Assembly (NCBI RefSeq): GCF_000344805.1
Contig: NC_020453.1
Coordinates: 4,063,001-4,127,000, forward strand
DNA: 64,000 nt
Source: Bradyrhizobium oligotrophicum S58
Lineage (GTDB): Bacteria > Pseudomonadota > Alphaproteobacteria > Rhizobiales > Xanthobacteraceae
Direction of reading: 5' to 3'
A program made the translations under genes and the position numbers. The notes below the pieces were generated by a model that was given only the letters and a program-made list of their open reading frames with translations, was not told the DNA's origin and did not search any database. Position 1 is the stretch's first letter; every line of letters begins with the position of its first letter. This document shows, in pieces, positions 35,830 through 45,721 of the stretch.

Positions 35830-36665
35830 CCGCTGAAATTCTGTCGTTTGAAACCGGCCGTCCCACGACGGAGCTGGCCGAGGCCGAACCGGCGTTGGTG
35901 GTCGACGTCGAGGGCTATGAAGGCCCGCTCGACCTGCTGCTCGCGCTGGCGCGGCAGCAGAAGGTGGACCTCGCCAAGATCTCGATCCTGGCGCTGGCCG
36001 ACCAGTACCTGCAGTTCATCGAAGCCGCGCGAAAAATCCGGCTCGAGCTTGCCGCCGACTACCTGGTCATGGCGGCGTGGCTCGCCTTCCTGAAGTCGCG
36101 CCTGCTGCTGCCTGAGCCGCCTGCGCAGGAAGGGCCGAGCGCCGAGGAGATGGCGACCGCGCTGGCCAACCGCCTCCGCCGGCTGGAGGCGATCCGCGAG
36201 GCTGCAAATCGTTTGATGAACCGGCCGCAGTTTCAGCGTGACGTGTTTCCGCGCGGCAATCCGGAAGGGATTGCCGAGATTCGCCGTCCCAAGTTCACGG
36301 CGACCTTGTTCGACCTGCTGTCGGCCTATGCGATCCAGCGCCAGGCACGCGTCGTCACGTCGGTGCACATGGCCAAGCGCACCGTGTGGTCGCTGGCCGA
36401 GGCGCGCGCCTCGCTCGAACGTCTCGTCGGCATGACAGAGGTGTCGGACGACTGGGGCTGCCTCGACGATTACCTTCTCGACTACGTCGTCGAGCCTGCC
36501 CAGAAGGCCACTGTCTTCGCATCGAGCTTTGCGGCCGTGCTGGAGCTGGTCCGCGAAGGCAAGCTCGAGCTGAACCAGAAGCAGGCGTTCGCGCCGCTGT
36601 ATTTTCGTAAGCGTCCACCGATCCAGCCCGGCGCCATGGCTGCGCCGGACTTGACGGTTGAGTAA
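35826..36665 (+). CDS. scpA: Segregation and condensation protein A
   Basis: A 279-aa kleisin that bridges SMC heads. The N-terminal domain reads VEGYEGPLDLLLALARQQKVDLAKISILALADQYL, a family hallmark, and YLVMAAWLAFLKSRLLLPEP follows. The C-terminal winged helix lies around FASSFAAVLELVREGKLEL. It starts in the nagZ stop (ATGA) and is followed by scpB after 19 bases. The complex compacts and segregates the chromosome. Confidence 0.93.
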   Translation: MTAEILSFETGRPTTELAEAEPALVVDVEGYEGPLDLLLALARQQKVDLAKISILALADQYLQFIEAARKIRLELAADYLVMAAWLAFLKSRLLLPEPPAQEGPSAEEMATALANRLRRLEAIREAANRLMNRPQFQRDVFPRGNPEGIAEIRRPKFTATLFDLLSAYAIQRQARVVTSVHMAKRTVWSLAEARASLERLVGMTEVSDDWGCLDDYLLDYVVEPAQKATVFASSFAAVLELVREGKLELNQKQAFAPLYFRKRPPIQPGAMAAPDLTVE

Positions 36666-36684
36666 CGAAGAAGGAGACCCTGCC

Positions 36685-37761
36685 ATGGCAAGCTTGGCGG
36701 AACTGCGCATGGAAGAGCCCGACGAGATTGCAGCGATCGAGCCTGAGGTGCGCCCCGAAGAGTTGCGCATCCTCGAGGCTCTCCTGTTTGCCGCGGCCGA
36801 GCCGCTGGAGCAGGCTGCGCTTGCCAAGCGTATGCCTGATGGTGTCGACATCAAGGCCGCGCTGGCGCAACTGCAGGCGGAATACGCCAATCGCGGCGTC
36901 AACCTCGTGCGCGTTGCCAACAAATGGACGTTCCGCACGGCCGGGGATCTTGCCTGGCTGATGACGCGCGAGAGCACCGAGACGCGCAAGCTGTCGCGCG
37001 CGGCGATCGAGGTGCTGGCCATCGTCGCCTATCACCAGCCGGTGACGCGTGCCGAGGTCGAGGAGATTCGCGGCGTCGTCACCTCCAAGGGCACGTTGGA
37101 TGTTCTGCTCGAGACCGGCTGGATCAAGCCGCGCGGCCGCCGCAAGACCCCGGGCCGACCTTTGACCTTCGGCACCACCGATGCCTTCCTGGCGCAGTTC
37201 AGCCTGGAAACCCTCGGTGATCTGCCTGGCCTGGAGGAGCTGAAGGGCACGGGCCTGTTGGATTCGCGGCTGCCCACCGGCTTCACCGTTCCGACCCCGT
37301 CCGACGATCCGACCCTGCGCGAGGACGAGGAGCCGCTGGATCCGGGCGATCTCGACCTGGCGCTTGCACCGGCCGTGGAGCCCGAGGCGGCAGAGGCCGC
37401 GGTCACCGAAGCCGAAGCGTCGGACACGGCGCAGGCCGAGACGGCCACGGGCGAGACGGCGGAGCTTGGAACGGCGGACGCCGAGACGGCCATTCTGGAC
37501 GACGATGCCAGCCCGGAAGCCGTGGTCGGCGATCTGGACGTGTCGAACGCCGACGCTGAAGCCGAGATCACCGAAGTGAGCCTGACCGTCGAGGAGTTCG
37601 TCGCGGAGCAGGACGAGGAGACCGTCGCCGAGCTGGCGGATGTTGCGGCCGAGGCTGAAGCTCATGTCGAGGAAGAAGCTGAGGCGAAGGTCGAGGTCGA
37701 CGCAGCTGACGACGAGGGCGACGTCGATACCGACGAGGACGGCTCGCCGCACCGGGACTAG
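36685..37761 (+). CDS. scpB: Segregation and condensation protein B with long acidic tail
   Basis: A 358-aa ScpB. Residues about 28-195 hold the paired winged helices (LRILEALLFAAAEPLEQAALAKRM, SRAAIEVLAIVAYHQPVTRAEVEEIRG, KPRGRRKTPGRPLTFGTT). Residues 200-358 form an extension of mostly Glu, Ala, Asp and Val that looks disordered; ordinary ScpB proteins are nearer 200 aa. AAGGAG at 36670-36675 fixes the ATG at 36685. It acts with ScpA and SMC. The tail could modulate binding to ScpA, DNA or partners, but this is a guess. Confidence 0.92.
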   Translation: MASLAELRMEEPDEIAAIEPEVRPEELRILEALLFAAAEPLEQAALAKRMPDGVDIKAALAQLQAEYANRGVNLVRVANKWTFRTAGDLAWLMTRESTETRKLSRAAIEVLAIVAYHQPVTRAEVEEIRGVVTSKGTLDVLLETGWIKPRGRRKTPGRPLTFGTTDAFLAQFSLETLGDLPGLEELKGTGLLDSRLPTGFTVPTPSDDPTLREDEEPLDPGDLDLALAPAVEPEAAEAAVTEAEASDTAQAETATGETAELGTADAETAILDDDASPEAVVGDLDVSNADAEAEITEVSLTVEEFVAEQDEETVAELADVAAEAEAHVEEEAEAKVEVDAADDEGDVDTDEDGSPHRD

Positions 37762-38040
37762 CGGCCGCAGCCGTTAACACTCGCGTTATTCCGCAGGTTC
37801 GGCCGCGATTTGGCGGACCTTAAGTGCTTGTTTTTGGGGGCGCCCGCGCCTACCTTCCGGCCAGATTGGGCTATCCGCGCGCCGTTTTCGGCTGATGCCG
37901 CCGTGCGTTCGTGTTGCTGTTTCGCAATCGAATGCTAGAAGCGAAGTGTCGCGGGCAAGTCCATGGATATGGCGCGGTTTCGGCGGTAGCGTCGACGGGC
38001 AGTCGGGTGAAGGCTGCGCCGGTGTTTGGAGGGTTGCAGG

Positions 38041-38274
38041 ATGGGTTCGCTTAGCATTTGGCACTGGATCGTGGTGATCGCGGTCGTCCTGCTGTTGTTC
38101 GGGCGCGGCAAGATCTCCGATCTGATGGGTGACGTCGCGCAGGGCATCAAGGCCTTCAAGAAGGGCATGCAGGACGACGACAAGGCGCCGGAGAAGACCG
38201 AGCCGGTCAAGTCGATCGATCACGGCGCGACGCCTTCGGCCACCCGCACGGATGTCGGCAGCAAAGCCGTTTGA
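38041..38274 (+). CDS. tatA: Twin-arginine translocase subunit TatA
   Basis: A 77-aa subunit with one N-terminal membrane helix ([20 protein letters not shown]), the conserved FGRGK hinge, then an amphipathic helix ([20 protein letters not shown]) and a charged tail. It forms the pore-like assembly that carries folded Tat substrates. It is first of tatABC; a 109-base spacer separates it from tatB, which may contribute to the usual excess of TatA. Confidence 0.95.
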
Positions 38275-38383
38275 TCTGCGCGTGAAACGCGCGGGCGGCG
38301 CGCGCTCCCGCAAGGACGGAACCTGCTCGGGCGAGCCCGGGCAGGGCGGGATCACAGGCGTCGTCGCGTAGGCGGATTGTTAC

Positions 38384-38911
38384 ATGTTCGATATCGGCTG
38401 GAGTGAGCTGCTCGTCATTGGGGTCGTCGCACTGATTGCGATCGGTCCCAAGGAGCTTCCGGGCGTTCTGCGCATGGTTGGGCAGTGGATCGGCAAGGCC
38501 CGCCGGATGGCCTCGGAGTTCCAGGGCCAGTTCCAGGAAGCCATGCGCGAGGCCGAAATGGCCGACCTCAAGAAGAGCTTCGACGAGGTCAAGGAGGCCG
38601 CAAGCGGTTTCTCCCCCAGCGGCATGATGTCGTCGCTGCAGCGTGACGTCGACAAGGCACTCGACATCGAGGGGGTCGACAAGCCCGCAGAGCCGGTGGC
38701 GCCCGCGTCGGATGTGGCTGCTGCTTCGCCCGAGCTTCCCTTGATGACCCCCACCACGCCTGAACCGCCACGCGCCGAGACCTTCGCGGAAGCGGAAGCT
38801 CATCAAGCCGAAGCTCATGAAGTGGTGGGCGAGCCGTTGGCGATCGTGCGCGAGATCAAGCCTGAAGCGCCGGCCGAGGCTGAACGTCTGAAGGACGCCA
38901 AAGCGTCATGA
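38384..38911 (+). CDS. tatB: Twin-arginine translocase subunit TatB
   Basis: A 175-aa TatB. It starts [30 protein letters not shown] with the Glu in the membrane helix and the G-P-K-E/D-L-P motif, then a long amphipathic helix ([22 protein letters not shown]) and an A/P/E-rich tail. It forms the receptor complex with TatC. The stop overlaps tatC by four bases. Confidence 0.95.
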   Translation: MFDIGWSELLVIGVVALIAIGPKELPGVLRMVGQWIGKARRMASEFQGQFQEAMREAEMADLKKSFDEVKEAASGFSPSGMMSSLQRDVDKALDIEGVDKPAEPVAPASDVAAASPELPLMTPTTPEPPRAETFAEAEAHQAEAHEVVGEPLAIVREIKPEAPAEAERLKDAKAS

Positions 38912-39732
38912 GCGCCGAAGACATCGAGGCCAGCAAAGCCCCATTGATGGACCACCTGATCGAGCTGCGGTCGCGGTTGATCAAGGCGCTGCTTGGTTTT
39001 GGCCTGGCCTTCATCTTCTGCTTCTTCTTCGCCAAGCAGATCTACAACATCCTGGTGCTGCCGTTCGTCTGGGTCGCGGGGCCGGAGAACAGCAAGTTCA
39101 TCTATACGCAGCTGCTCGAATATTTCGTCACGCAGCTCAAGCTCGCGATGTTCGGCGCCGGCTTCATCTCCTTTCCGATCATCGCGACGCAGATCTACAA
39201 GTTCGTGGCGCCCGGACTGTATCGCCACGAGCGCAATGCCTTTCTCCCTTATTTGATAGCGACCCCCGTCTTCTTCGTCCTCGGCGCGATGCTGGTCTAT
39301 TTCGCCGTGTGGCCGATGATCGTGCGCTTCTCACTGGGTATGCAGCAGCTTGGCGGCCCCGAGACGGCGCAGATCGCCCTGATGCCCAAGGTCGGCGAAT
39401 ACCTGTCGCTGATGATGTCGCTGATCTTCGCGTTCGGCATCGCCTTCCAGCTTCCGGTGATCCTGACGCTGCTCGGCCGCATCGGCATCGTGACGTCGCA
39501 GATGCTGAAGGAGAAGCGGCGCTATTTCATCGTGGTCGCCTTCATCATCGCGGCCGTGCTGACGCCGCCGGACGTGCTGAGCCAGGCGTCGCTGGCGCTG
39601 CCGCTGCTGGCGCTGTACGAGGGCGCGATCATTGCGGTCGGCATCGTGGAGAAGCAGGCAGCCAAGGCCAAGTCCGGCTCGTCCGGTTCATCGTCTGGCT
39701 CGGGCGACCTGCCGGCCAATCCATCCGAGTAG
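38908..39732 (+). CDS. tatC: Twin-arginine translocase subunit TatC
   Basis: A 274-aa inner-membrane receptor for RR signal peptides with six transmembrane helices. Signature elements are [15 protein letters not shown] at the cytoplasmic N-terminus, [13 protein letters not shown] loop ([15 protein letters not shown]) and [21 protein letters not shown]. The C-terminus is Ser/Gly-rich. Among likely clients in this window is the RR-containing amide/urea binding protein. Confidence 0.95.
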   Translation: MSAEDIEASKAPLMDHLIELRSRLIKALLGFGLAFIFCFFFAKQIYNILVLPFVWVAGPENSKFIYTQLLEYFVTQLKLAMFGAGFISFPIIATQIYKFVAPGLYRHERNAFLPYLIATPVFFVLGAMLVYFAVWPMIVRFSLGMQQLGGPETAQIALMPKVGEYLSLMMSLIFAFGIAFQLPVILTLLGRIGIVTSQMLKEKRRYFIVVAFIIAAVLTPPDVLSQASLALPLLALYEGAIIAVGIVEKQAAKAKSGSSGSSSGSGDLPANPSE

Positions 39733-39798
39733 GGCAGGTCCGCCCGCTCGGGCCGGGTGCAGGCCTAGCCTGTTCCCATCCGCTGGCATTCGCGGTAG

Positions 39799-41193
<1,395 letters not shown>

Positions 41194-41296
41194 GCACGCG
41201 GCAAATCTGCAACCGGGCCGGTCACCGCCATTGCGCGGCGGCCGCAGGGTCGTATCCTCGGGTCTGTTCAGCAATCGCTTTTCAGACACCGTCATC

Positions 41297-41653
41297 ATGG
41301 CCCTGCATCGGGATATTTTCTGGATCGGACGGCAATGGGCCGTCACCGGCTCCGGCATCCAGGCGGTCGATCAGCGCCTGAAGGGGGCGTATGACGTCGA
41401 TCATGCGATGGTGTGGGACGATGGCCTGCTCGATTCCCGGCGCGATCAGGCTTGGTTCAACGCAGCCGATTTCGAAAAGGCGCTGACCGTTGCGCGGGCG
41501 CGGTTTCCCGCGATACCGCGTGCCGAGCCCGAACCGCCAGCCCCTGCCTGTCCGCCAGCGCCCGAAGCCGCTGCCGTATCGGCGGTCTCGCTGCAGCTTG
41601 CCACCCGAGGGCGCCTTGCCCGCTTCCTTCCGCAGTGGCGGGTCCGGCGTTGA
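41297..41653 (+). CDS. Small conserved protein of unknown function
   Basis: A 118-aa protein beginning MALHRDIFWIGRQWAVTGSGIQAVDQRLKGAYDVDHAMVWDD. Its first 65 residues look folded; a P/A/E-rich stretch (residues 73-96) and a basic C-terminus (LATRGRLARFLPQWRVRR) follow. I do not recognise a family, but similar short proteins seem to occur beside serS/surE in Bradyrhizobium-like genomes. No strong ribosome site is visible and it could be shorter in reality. Confidence 0.55.
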   Translation: MALHRDIFWIGRQWAVTGSGIQAVDQRLKGAYDVDHAMVWDDGLLDSRRDQAWFNAADFEKALTVARARFPAIPRAEPEPPAPACPPAPEAAAVSAVSLQLATRGRLARFLPQWRVRR

Positions 41654-41751
41654 ACGGCTGAATCGGGCGCAGGGGTCGCAGGTTTGCCTCGGTGCTGCAC
41701 AGCGGATAAGACACCCCGGCAATCGTTACGAACGGGATGGATAAGGTGGCC

Positions 41752-42519
41752 ATGCGGATTCTCTGCACCAACGACGACGGAATCCACGCGCCGGGCCTCA
41801 AAGTGATCGAGGAGATCGCACGCGCGCTGTCCGACGATGTCTGGATCGTCGCTCCCGAACTCGATCAGAGCGGCGTGTCGCACTCGCTCTCCCTCAACGA
41901 TCCGTTGCGGCTGCGCGAGGTCGGACCGCGGCATTTCGCGGTGCGCGGCACGCCGACCGACTGCGTCATCATGGGTGCCCGGCATATTCTCGGGGCGAAG
42001 CTGCCGGACGTGGTGCTGTCGGGCGTGAACAAGGGCCGTAACGTTGCTGAGGACGTGGTGTATTCCGGCACCATCGCCGGCGCGCTCGAGGGCACGATTC
42101 TCGGCCTGCCGTCGTTCGCGCTGTCACAGGAATTCAGCATCGCCACGCGCGACAAGCCGTCCTGGGACACCGCGCTCAAATTCGGGCCGCAGATCGTGCG
42201 CAAGGTGCTCGAGGCCGGGGTGCCGAAGAACACCGTGATCAACGTCAACTTCCCGTCCTGCGCCCCCGACGCGGTCAAGGGGATCGTGGTGACGCGCCAG
42301 GGCAAGCGAAATCTCGGCTTCCTGAAGGTCGATGAGCGCCGCGACGGTCGCGGCAATCCCTACTTCTGGATCGGCTTCGACCGCGCCGCGGCACTGGACG
42401 TGCCCGACGAGGGGACGGATCTTGCCGCTCTCGCGGCTCACTACGTGTCGGTGACCCCGCTGCGGCTCGACCGCACGGACGAGGCGTTTTCTGGAAAGCT
42501 CGGCGACATTCTTCGCTGA
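41752..42519 (+). CDS. surE: 5'/3'-nucleotidase SurE
   Basis: A 255-aa survival protein with metal-dependent nucleotidase and polyphosphatase activity. Metal ligands are D8 and D9 in MRILCTNDDGIHAPG, Ser in DQSGVSHS and Asn in LSGVNKGRN. The ATG at 41752 matches the family N-terminus exactly; an in-frame ATG at 41737 would add MDKVA. It precedes pcm and the LysM/M23 gene, as in many proteobacteria, though here a response regulator gene interrupts the row. Confidence 0.93.
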   Translation: MRILCTNDDGIHAPGLKVIEEIARALSDDVWIVAPELDQSGVSHSLSLNDPLRLREVGPRHFAVRGTPTDCVIMGARHILGAKLPDVVLSGVNKGRNVAEDVVYSGTIAGALEGTILGLPSFALSQEFSIATRDKPSWDTALKFGPQIVRKVLEAGVPKNTVINVNFPSCAPDAVKGIVVTRQGKRNLGFLKVDERRDGRGNPYFWIGFDRAAALDVPDEGTDLAALAAHYVSVTPLRLDRTDEAFSGKLGDILR

Positions 42520-42532
42520 GGCAGGACGCTGC

Positions 42533-42916
42533 CTAGCCCTGCGTCTCGGCGCCACGTAGCGCGTGATCGATCGCGCGACTGAGGGTCTCGAGCTGGAAAG
42601 GCTTCTGCAGAGCCGGCCGGTCGCGATATTCCTCGGGCAGCCCGGACGAGCCATAGCCGGTTGCGAAGATGAAGGGACGGTTGCGGGCCTTGATCAGATC
42701 GGCGACCGGCGAGATGACCTTGCCGTTGACGTTCACGTCGAGGATGGCGACATCGAAATAGGTGCTCTCCGCCAGCCGCATCGCCTCGCCGATCTCGCCG
42801 GCTTCAGCCGCAACCGTGTAGCCGAGCTCCTCGAGCATGTCGGCCACCATCATCCTGATCATGACTTCATCTTCAACCAGAAACACAGAGCCGCGCGGCG
42901 GCCGCGGTGCAGTCAT
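42533..42916 (-). CDS. Single-domain response regulator
   Basis: A 127-aa receiver with no output domain. Acid pocket E15-D16 (FLVEDEVMIRMMV), phosphoacceptor D60 (AILDVNVNG), Thr in FATGYG and K105 in LQKPF are all present. The VFLVEDEVMIRMMVADMLEELGY and ATGYGSSGL pattern is of the rhizobial type often paired with HWE/HisKA2 kinases. It is inserted on the opposite strand between surE and pcm. Its partner kinase is not evident. Confidence 0.88.
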   Translation of the reverse strand: MTAPRPPRGSVFLVEDEVMIRMMVADMLEELGYTVAAEAGEIGEAMRLAESTYFDVAILDVNVNGKVISPVADLIKARNRPFIFATGYGSSGLPEEYRDRPALQKPFQLETLSRAIDHALRGAETQG

Positions 42917-43168
42917 GCTGTCAGTCCTTGCGCATACCCGATTTGACGCTCGCAAATAACGGCCTATGGCGCAACGTCAACAACGTCGTCTTTGCATATC
43001 GTGGCCCTGCGGCGCAGGCAAATTTGTCCCTGAGGTGAACGAACTGGGCTCCACTTGGTTCCTCAAGAAGGAACACGTTTCGGTTCAGAGGCCCGTAAAG
43101 CCGCGTCCGTAGTTGCGGCAGGGCTGCGGAAAATCGGTGCGCAACGGCCGGGCGCCGTCTAAATTGCC

Positions 43169-43840
43169 GTGCAGCCAACAACCGACATTGCGATGCCCCC
43201 GACCGCTCCGCCCGAGAAGATGATGTTCCAGCTGACCCTGCGTCGGCGGGGCATCAGCGATCAAGCGGTCCTGCGGGCGATGGAGGAGGTTCCGCGGGAG
43301 GAGTTCGTGCTGCCGTCCGACCGCCCCGACGCCTATCGCGACAGCGCGATGGCGATTGCGTGCGGCCAGACCATCAGCCAACCCTTCGTCGTCGCCTACA
43401 TGACCGAGCAGCTCAAGCTGCAGAAGACCCATCGCGTGCTCGAAATCGGGACCGGGTCGGGGTACCAGGCCGCGATCCTGTCCCGGCTGACCGCCAATGT
43501 CCTGACGGTGGAGCGCTTCCGCACCTTGGCCGACAAGGCCAGGGAGCGGCTGGAGAAGCTCAACTGCTTCAATGTCGAGGTCATGCTGGGCGATGGCTAT
43601 GCGCTCCCTCCCGGTGCGGGCCAATTCGACCGCATCATCGTGACCGCGGCGATGGAGGAAATTCCCCAGAGCCTGCTCGACCGGCTGGAGCCGGACGGTA
43701 TCCTGATCGCGCCGGTCGGGCCCCATCACGGGGTGCAGACGCTGGTCAGGGTCACGCGGACGGGGGATCGTTTCGACCGAAAGGAGCTCGTCGACGTGCG
43801 ATTTGTGCCGGCAATTCCGGGGATTGCGCGCGAACTTTAA
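43169..43840 (+). CDS. pcm: Protein-L-isoaspartate O-methyltransferase
   Basis: A SAM-dependent repair methyltransferase of up to 223 aa. It shows [11 protein letters not shown] near the N-terminus, the [25 protein letters not shown] substrate region and SAM motif [16 protein letters not shown], followed by [17 protein letters not shown] motif (VTAAMEEIP). It methylates damaged aspartyl residues. GTG 43169 or ATG 43193 could be the start; neither has a clear ribosome site. The gene lies between surE and the NlpD-like gene. Confidence 0.9.
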   Translation: MQPTTDIAMPPTAPPEKMMFQLTLRRRGISDQAVLRAMEEVPREEFVLPSDRPDAYRDSAMAIACGQTISQPFVVAYMTEQLKLQKTHRVLEIGTGSGYQAAILSRLTANVLTVERFRTLADKARERLEKLNCFNVEVMLGDGYALPPGAGQFDRIIVTAAMEEIPQSLLDRLEPDGILIAPVGPHHGVQTLVRVTRTGDRFDRKELVDVRFVPAIPGIAREL

Positions 43841-43947
43841 ACGAGCGGATCAGCAAGCCCCACAACGCTTTATTCGCGGCTTAAGCGCTTATTTACCGCG
43901 GCTGTGTTTACTCGAATTCGTTGTTTGTTGCGTACGAGTGAGTAACC

Positions 43948-45408
43948 ATGCCCGCCATTGTCGAGTTGCTTCGCTCGCGCCGCCTGCCGCACGCTGCGGC
44001 ACTGGCGCTGATGTCATTCGGCGTTGCCGGCTGCAGCGGCGACATGTCGACGCGGCTGTCGCAGACGCAAAATCCGTTTTCGAACCCCTTTGCATCCGAC
44101 TCGACAGGGTCGGTGCAGGCGCCGCCACCACGGCAGCACCAGCAATACAGCCAGCCATACACCCCGGCGCCCGCACCGGCACCGGCCTATTCGTCCTCGG
44201 CGCTGCCGCCCCCGGCGGTCGGGGCTCCGCAGTCCTATCCCTCCGGCGGCGGAGCCGGCGGCATGTCCGCGGGTGGACGCGGTGTAGCCTCCTATGCGCC
44301 GCCCGCTCCGGTCCCGGTCGCGGCGCCCCAGCAGACCTATGCACAGCCGGCGCATTCCTATGCTCCTCCAGCGCAGCCGCACCTCGAGACCACCGGCACG
44401 GTGCCGCCGCGCTCGGTCGCTGCGGCGCGTCCCGCCAGCGGCACCAAGATCATCGTCGGCACCAGCGATACGCTCGACATCATCGCCAAGCGCTATCGCG
44501 TGACGCCGGCTGAGATCCTGGCTGCCAACGGCTACAAGGGCCCGCGCGCGTTGTCGCCCGGCCAGCAGCTGATCATTCCGCATCCTGGGGCGGTTGCGGC
44601 CGCGCCAGCAGCGCAGCCCGTCGCGGCGCCGGTCGCCGCGGCGCCAATGGTCGCGCCGAAGCCGGTCGCGGTTGCCGCGCCGGCGACTCCCTCCACCGTG
44701 CATTTCGTCAATCGCGGCGACACGCTCGCCAGCATCGCGCGCCAGAACCACCTGACGGCGGCTGAACTCGCCCGCGCCAACAACATCGATCAGGCTTCGC
44801 CTCTGAAGCTCGGTGCCAGGTTGACCGTCCCTGGCAAGGTCGCAGCGGTGGCTGCGCCCGTGGCTCCGGTCGCAACCGTTCCCCAGGCGGTTGCGACCGT
44901 GCCTGCGCCGGCGCCGACGACGCGGGTGGCTGCTGCCGGTCCGGTCCAGAGCGTCCGCCTGGCACAGGCCAATCCGGCCCCCGAGAAGGAAGAGGAGCCG
45001 GCCCGGCCTGCCGAGACCACCAGCTCGCTGCCGACCTTCCGCTGGCCGGCGCGCGGCAAGGTGATCACGAGCTACGGCGCGAAGACCAACGGCAAGTCCA
45101 ATGACGGCATCAACATCGCCGTGCCCGAGGGCACGCCAGTCAAGGCGGCCGAAGACGGTGTCGTCGCCTATGCCGGCAACGAGTTGAAGGGTTATGGCAA
45201 TCTGGTCCTGGTGCGGCATTCCAACGGCTATGTCACCGCATATGCCCATGCGAGTGAGCTGATGGTGAAGCGCGGTGATCCGATCAAGCGCGGCCAGGTC
45301 ATTGCCAAGTCGGGTCAATCGGGAGAGGTCGGATCGCCGCAGCTCCACTTCGAGATCCGCAAGGGATCGTCGCCGGTTGACCCGCTGCAATTCCTCAATG
45401 GGGCGTGA
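43948..45408 (+). CDS. nlpD: NlpD-like lipoprotein with two LysM and a degenerate LytM (M23) domain
   Basis: A 486-aa envelope protein. A signal with lipobox-like LMSFGVAGCSG puts lipidation at C31. After a P/A-rich linker come two LysM domains (GTSDTLDIIAKRYRVTPAEIL and RGDTLASIARQNHLTAAEL), a second linker, and a C-terminal LytM domain from about residue 365. The M23 zinc ligands are not intact: the first motif reads SNDGINI (no H or D) and the last reads PQLHFEI (Q for the first H). By analogy with E. coli NlpD/EnvC it is probably a non-catalytic amidase activator. Its place after pcm agrees. Confidence 0.9.
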   Translation: MPAIVELLRSRRLPHAAALALMSFGVAGCSGDMSTRLSQTQNPFSNPFASDSTGSVQAPPPRQHQQYSQPYTPAPAPAPAYSSSALPPPAVGAPQSYPSGGGAGGMSAGGRGVASYAPPAPVPVAAPQQTYAQPAHSYAPPAQPHLETTGTVPPRSVAAARPASGTKIIVGTSDTLDIIAKRYRVTPAEILAANGYKGPRALSPGQQLIIPHPGAVAAAPAAQPVAAPVAAAPMVAPKPVAVAAPATPSTVHFVNRGDTLASIARQNHLTAAELARANNIDQASPLKLGARLTVPGKVAAVAAPVAPVATVPQAVATVPAPAPTTRVAAAGPVQSVRLAQANPAPEKEEEPARPAETTSSLPTFRWPARGKVITSYGAKTNGKSNDGINIAVPEGTPVKAAEDGVVAYAGNELKGYGNLVLVRHSNGYVTAYAHASELMVKRGDPIKRGQVIAKSGQSGEVGSPQLHFEIRKGSSPVDPLQFLNGA

Positions 45409-45438
45409 GGCCAGGATGGCTGCCGACGTCACACGCGG

Positions 45439-45463
45439 GGCTCGCCTTTGGCGAGCCTTTTGC
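45439..45463 (+). terminator. Intrinsic terminator after the NlpD-like gene
   Basis: GGCTCGCC (45439-45446), loop TTT, GGCGAGCC (45450-45457), then TTTTGCGTTT. A perfect eight-base GC-rich stem with a T-run, 31 bases after the stop codon, closes the serS-surE-pcm-nlpD transcription direction. Confidence 0.8.
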
Positions 45464-45490
45464 GTTTCGAGATCGGATATCGCCACAAGC

Positions 45491-45565
45491 GTCATTGCGA
45501 GCGCGCCGCGAAGCAATCCAGGGCCGAGCAGGGACTCTGGATTGCTTCGCTGCGCTCGCAATGAC
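45491..45565. repeat. Palindromic repeat (type C)
   Basis: A 75-base inverted repeat: GTCATTGCGAGCGCGCCGCG.. followed by AAGCAATCCAG on the left (45491-45521) and CTGGATTGCTTCGC..GCGCTCGCAATGAC on the right (45537-45565). The sequence is a well-known type of dispersed palindrome in Bradyrhizobium-like genomes. Half of the same motif occurs at 23749-23771. Confidence 0.75.
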
Positions 45566-45603
45566 GGAGGTTGGGGCAGGCCGCGTGCCAACAATTCCCC
45601 TGT

Positions 45604-45699
45604 CGTCGTCCGCGTAGGCGGACGATCCAGTAAACACCGCCCTCTCGAGTCTCACGATCGCCTCGACGTACTGGATGCCCCGCCTGCGCGGGGCATGAC
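45604..45699. repeat. Palindromic repeat (type D)
   Basis: GTCCGC/GCGGAC (45608-45613 with 45618-45623) is followed by ATCCAGTA, whose complement TACTGGAT lies at 45669-45676, and by the hairpin GCCCCGC/GCGGGGC (45677-45683 with 45688-45694). It is another intergenic repeat type, immediately beside the type C copy, filling the gap between the NlpD-like gene and the convergent ATPase gene. Confidence 0.65.
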
Positions 45700-45721
45700 G
45701 CCGCTTGTGTGACAGGCGCTG

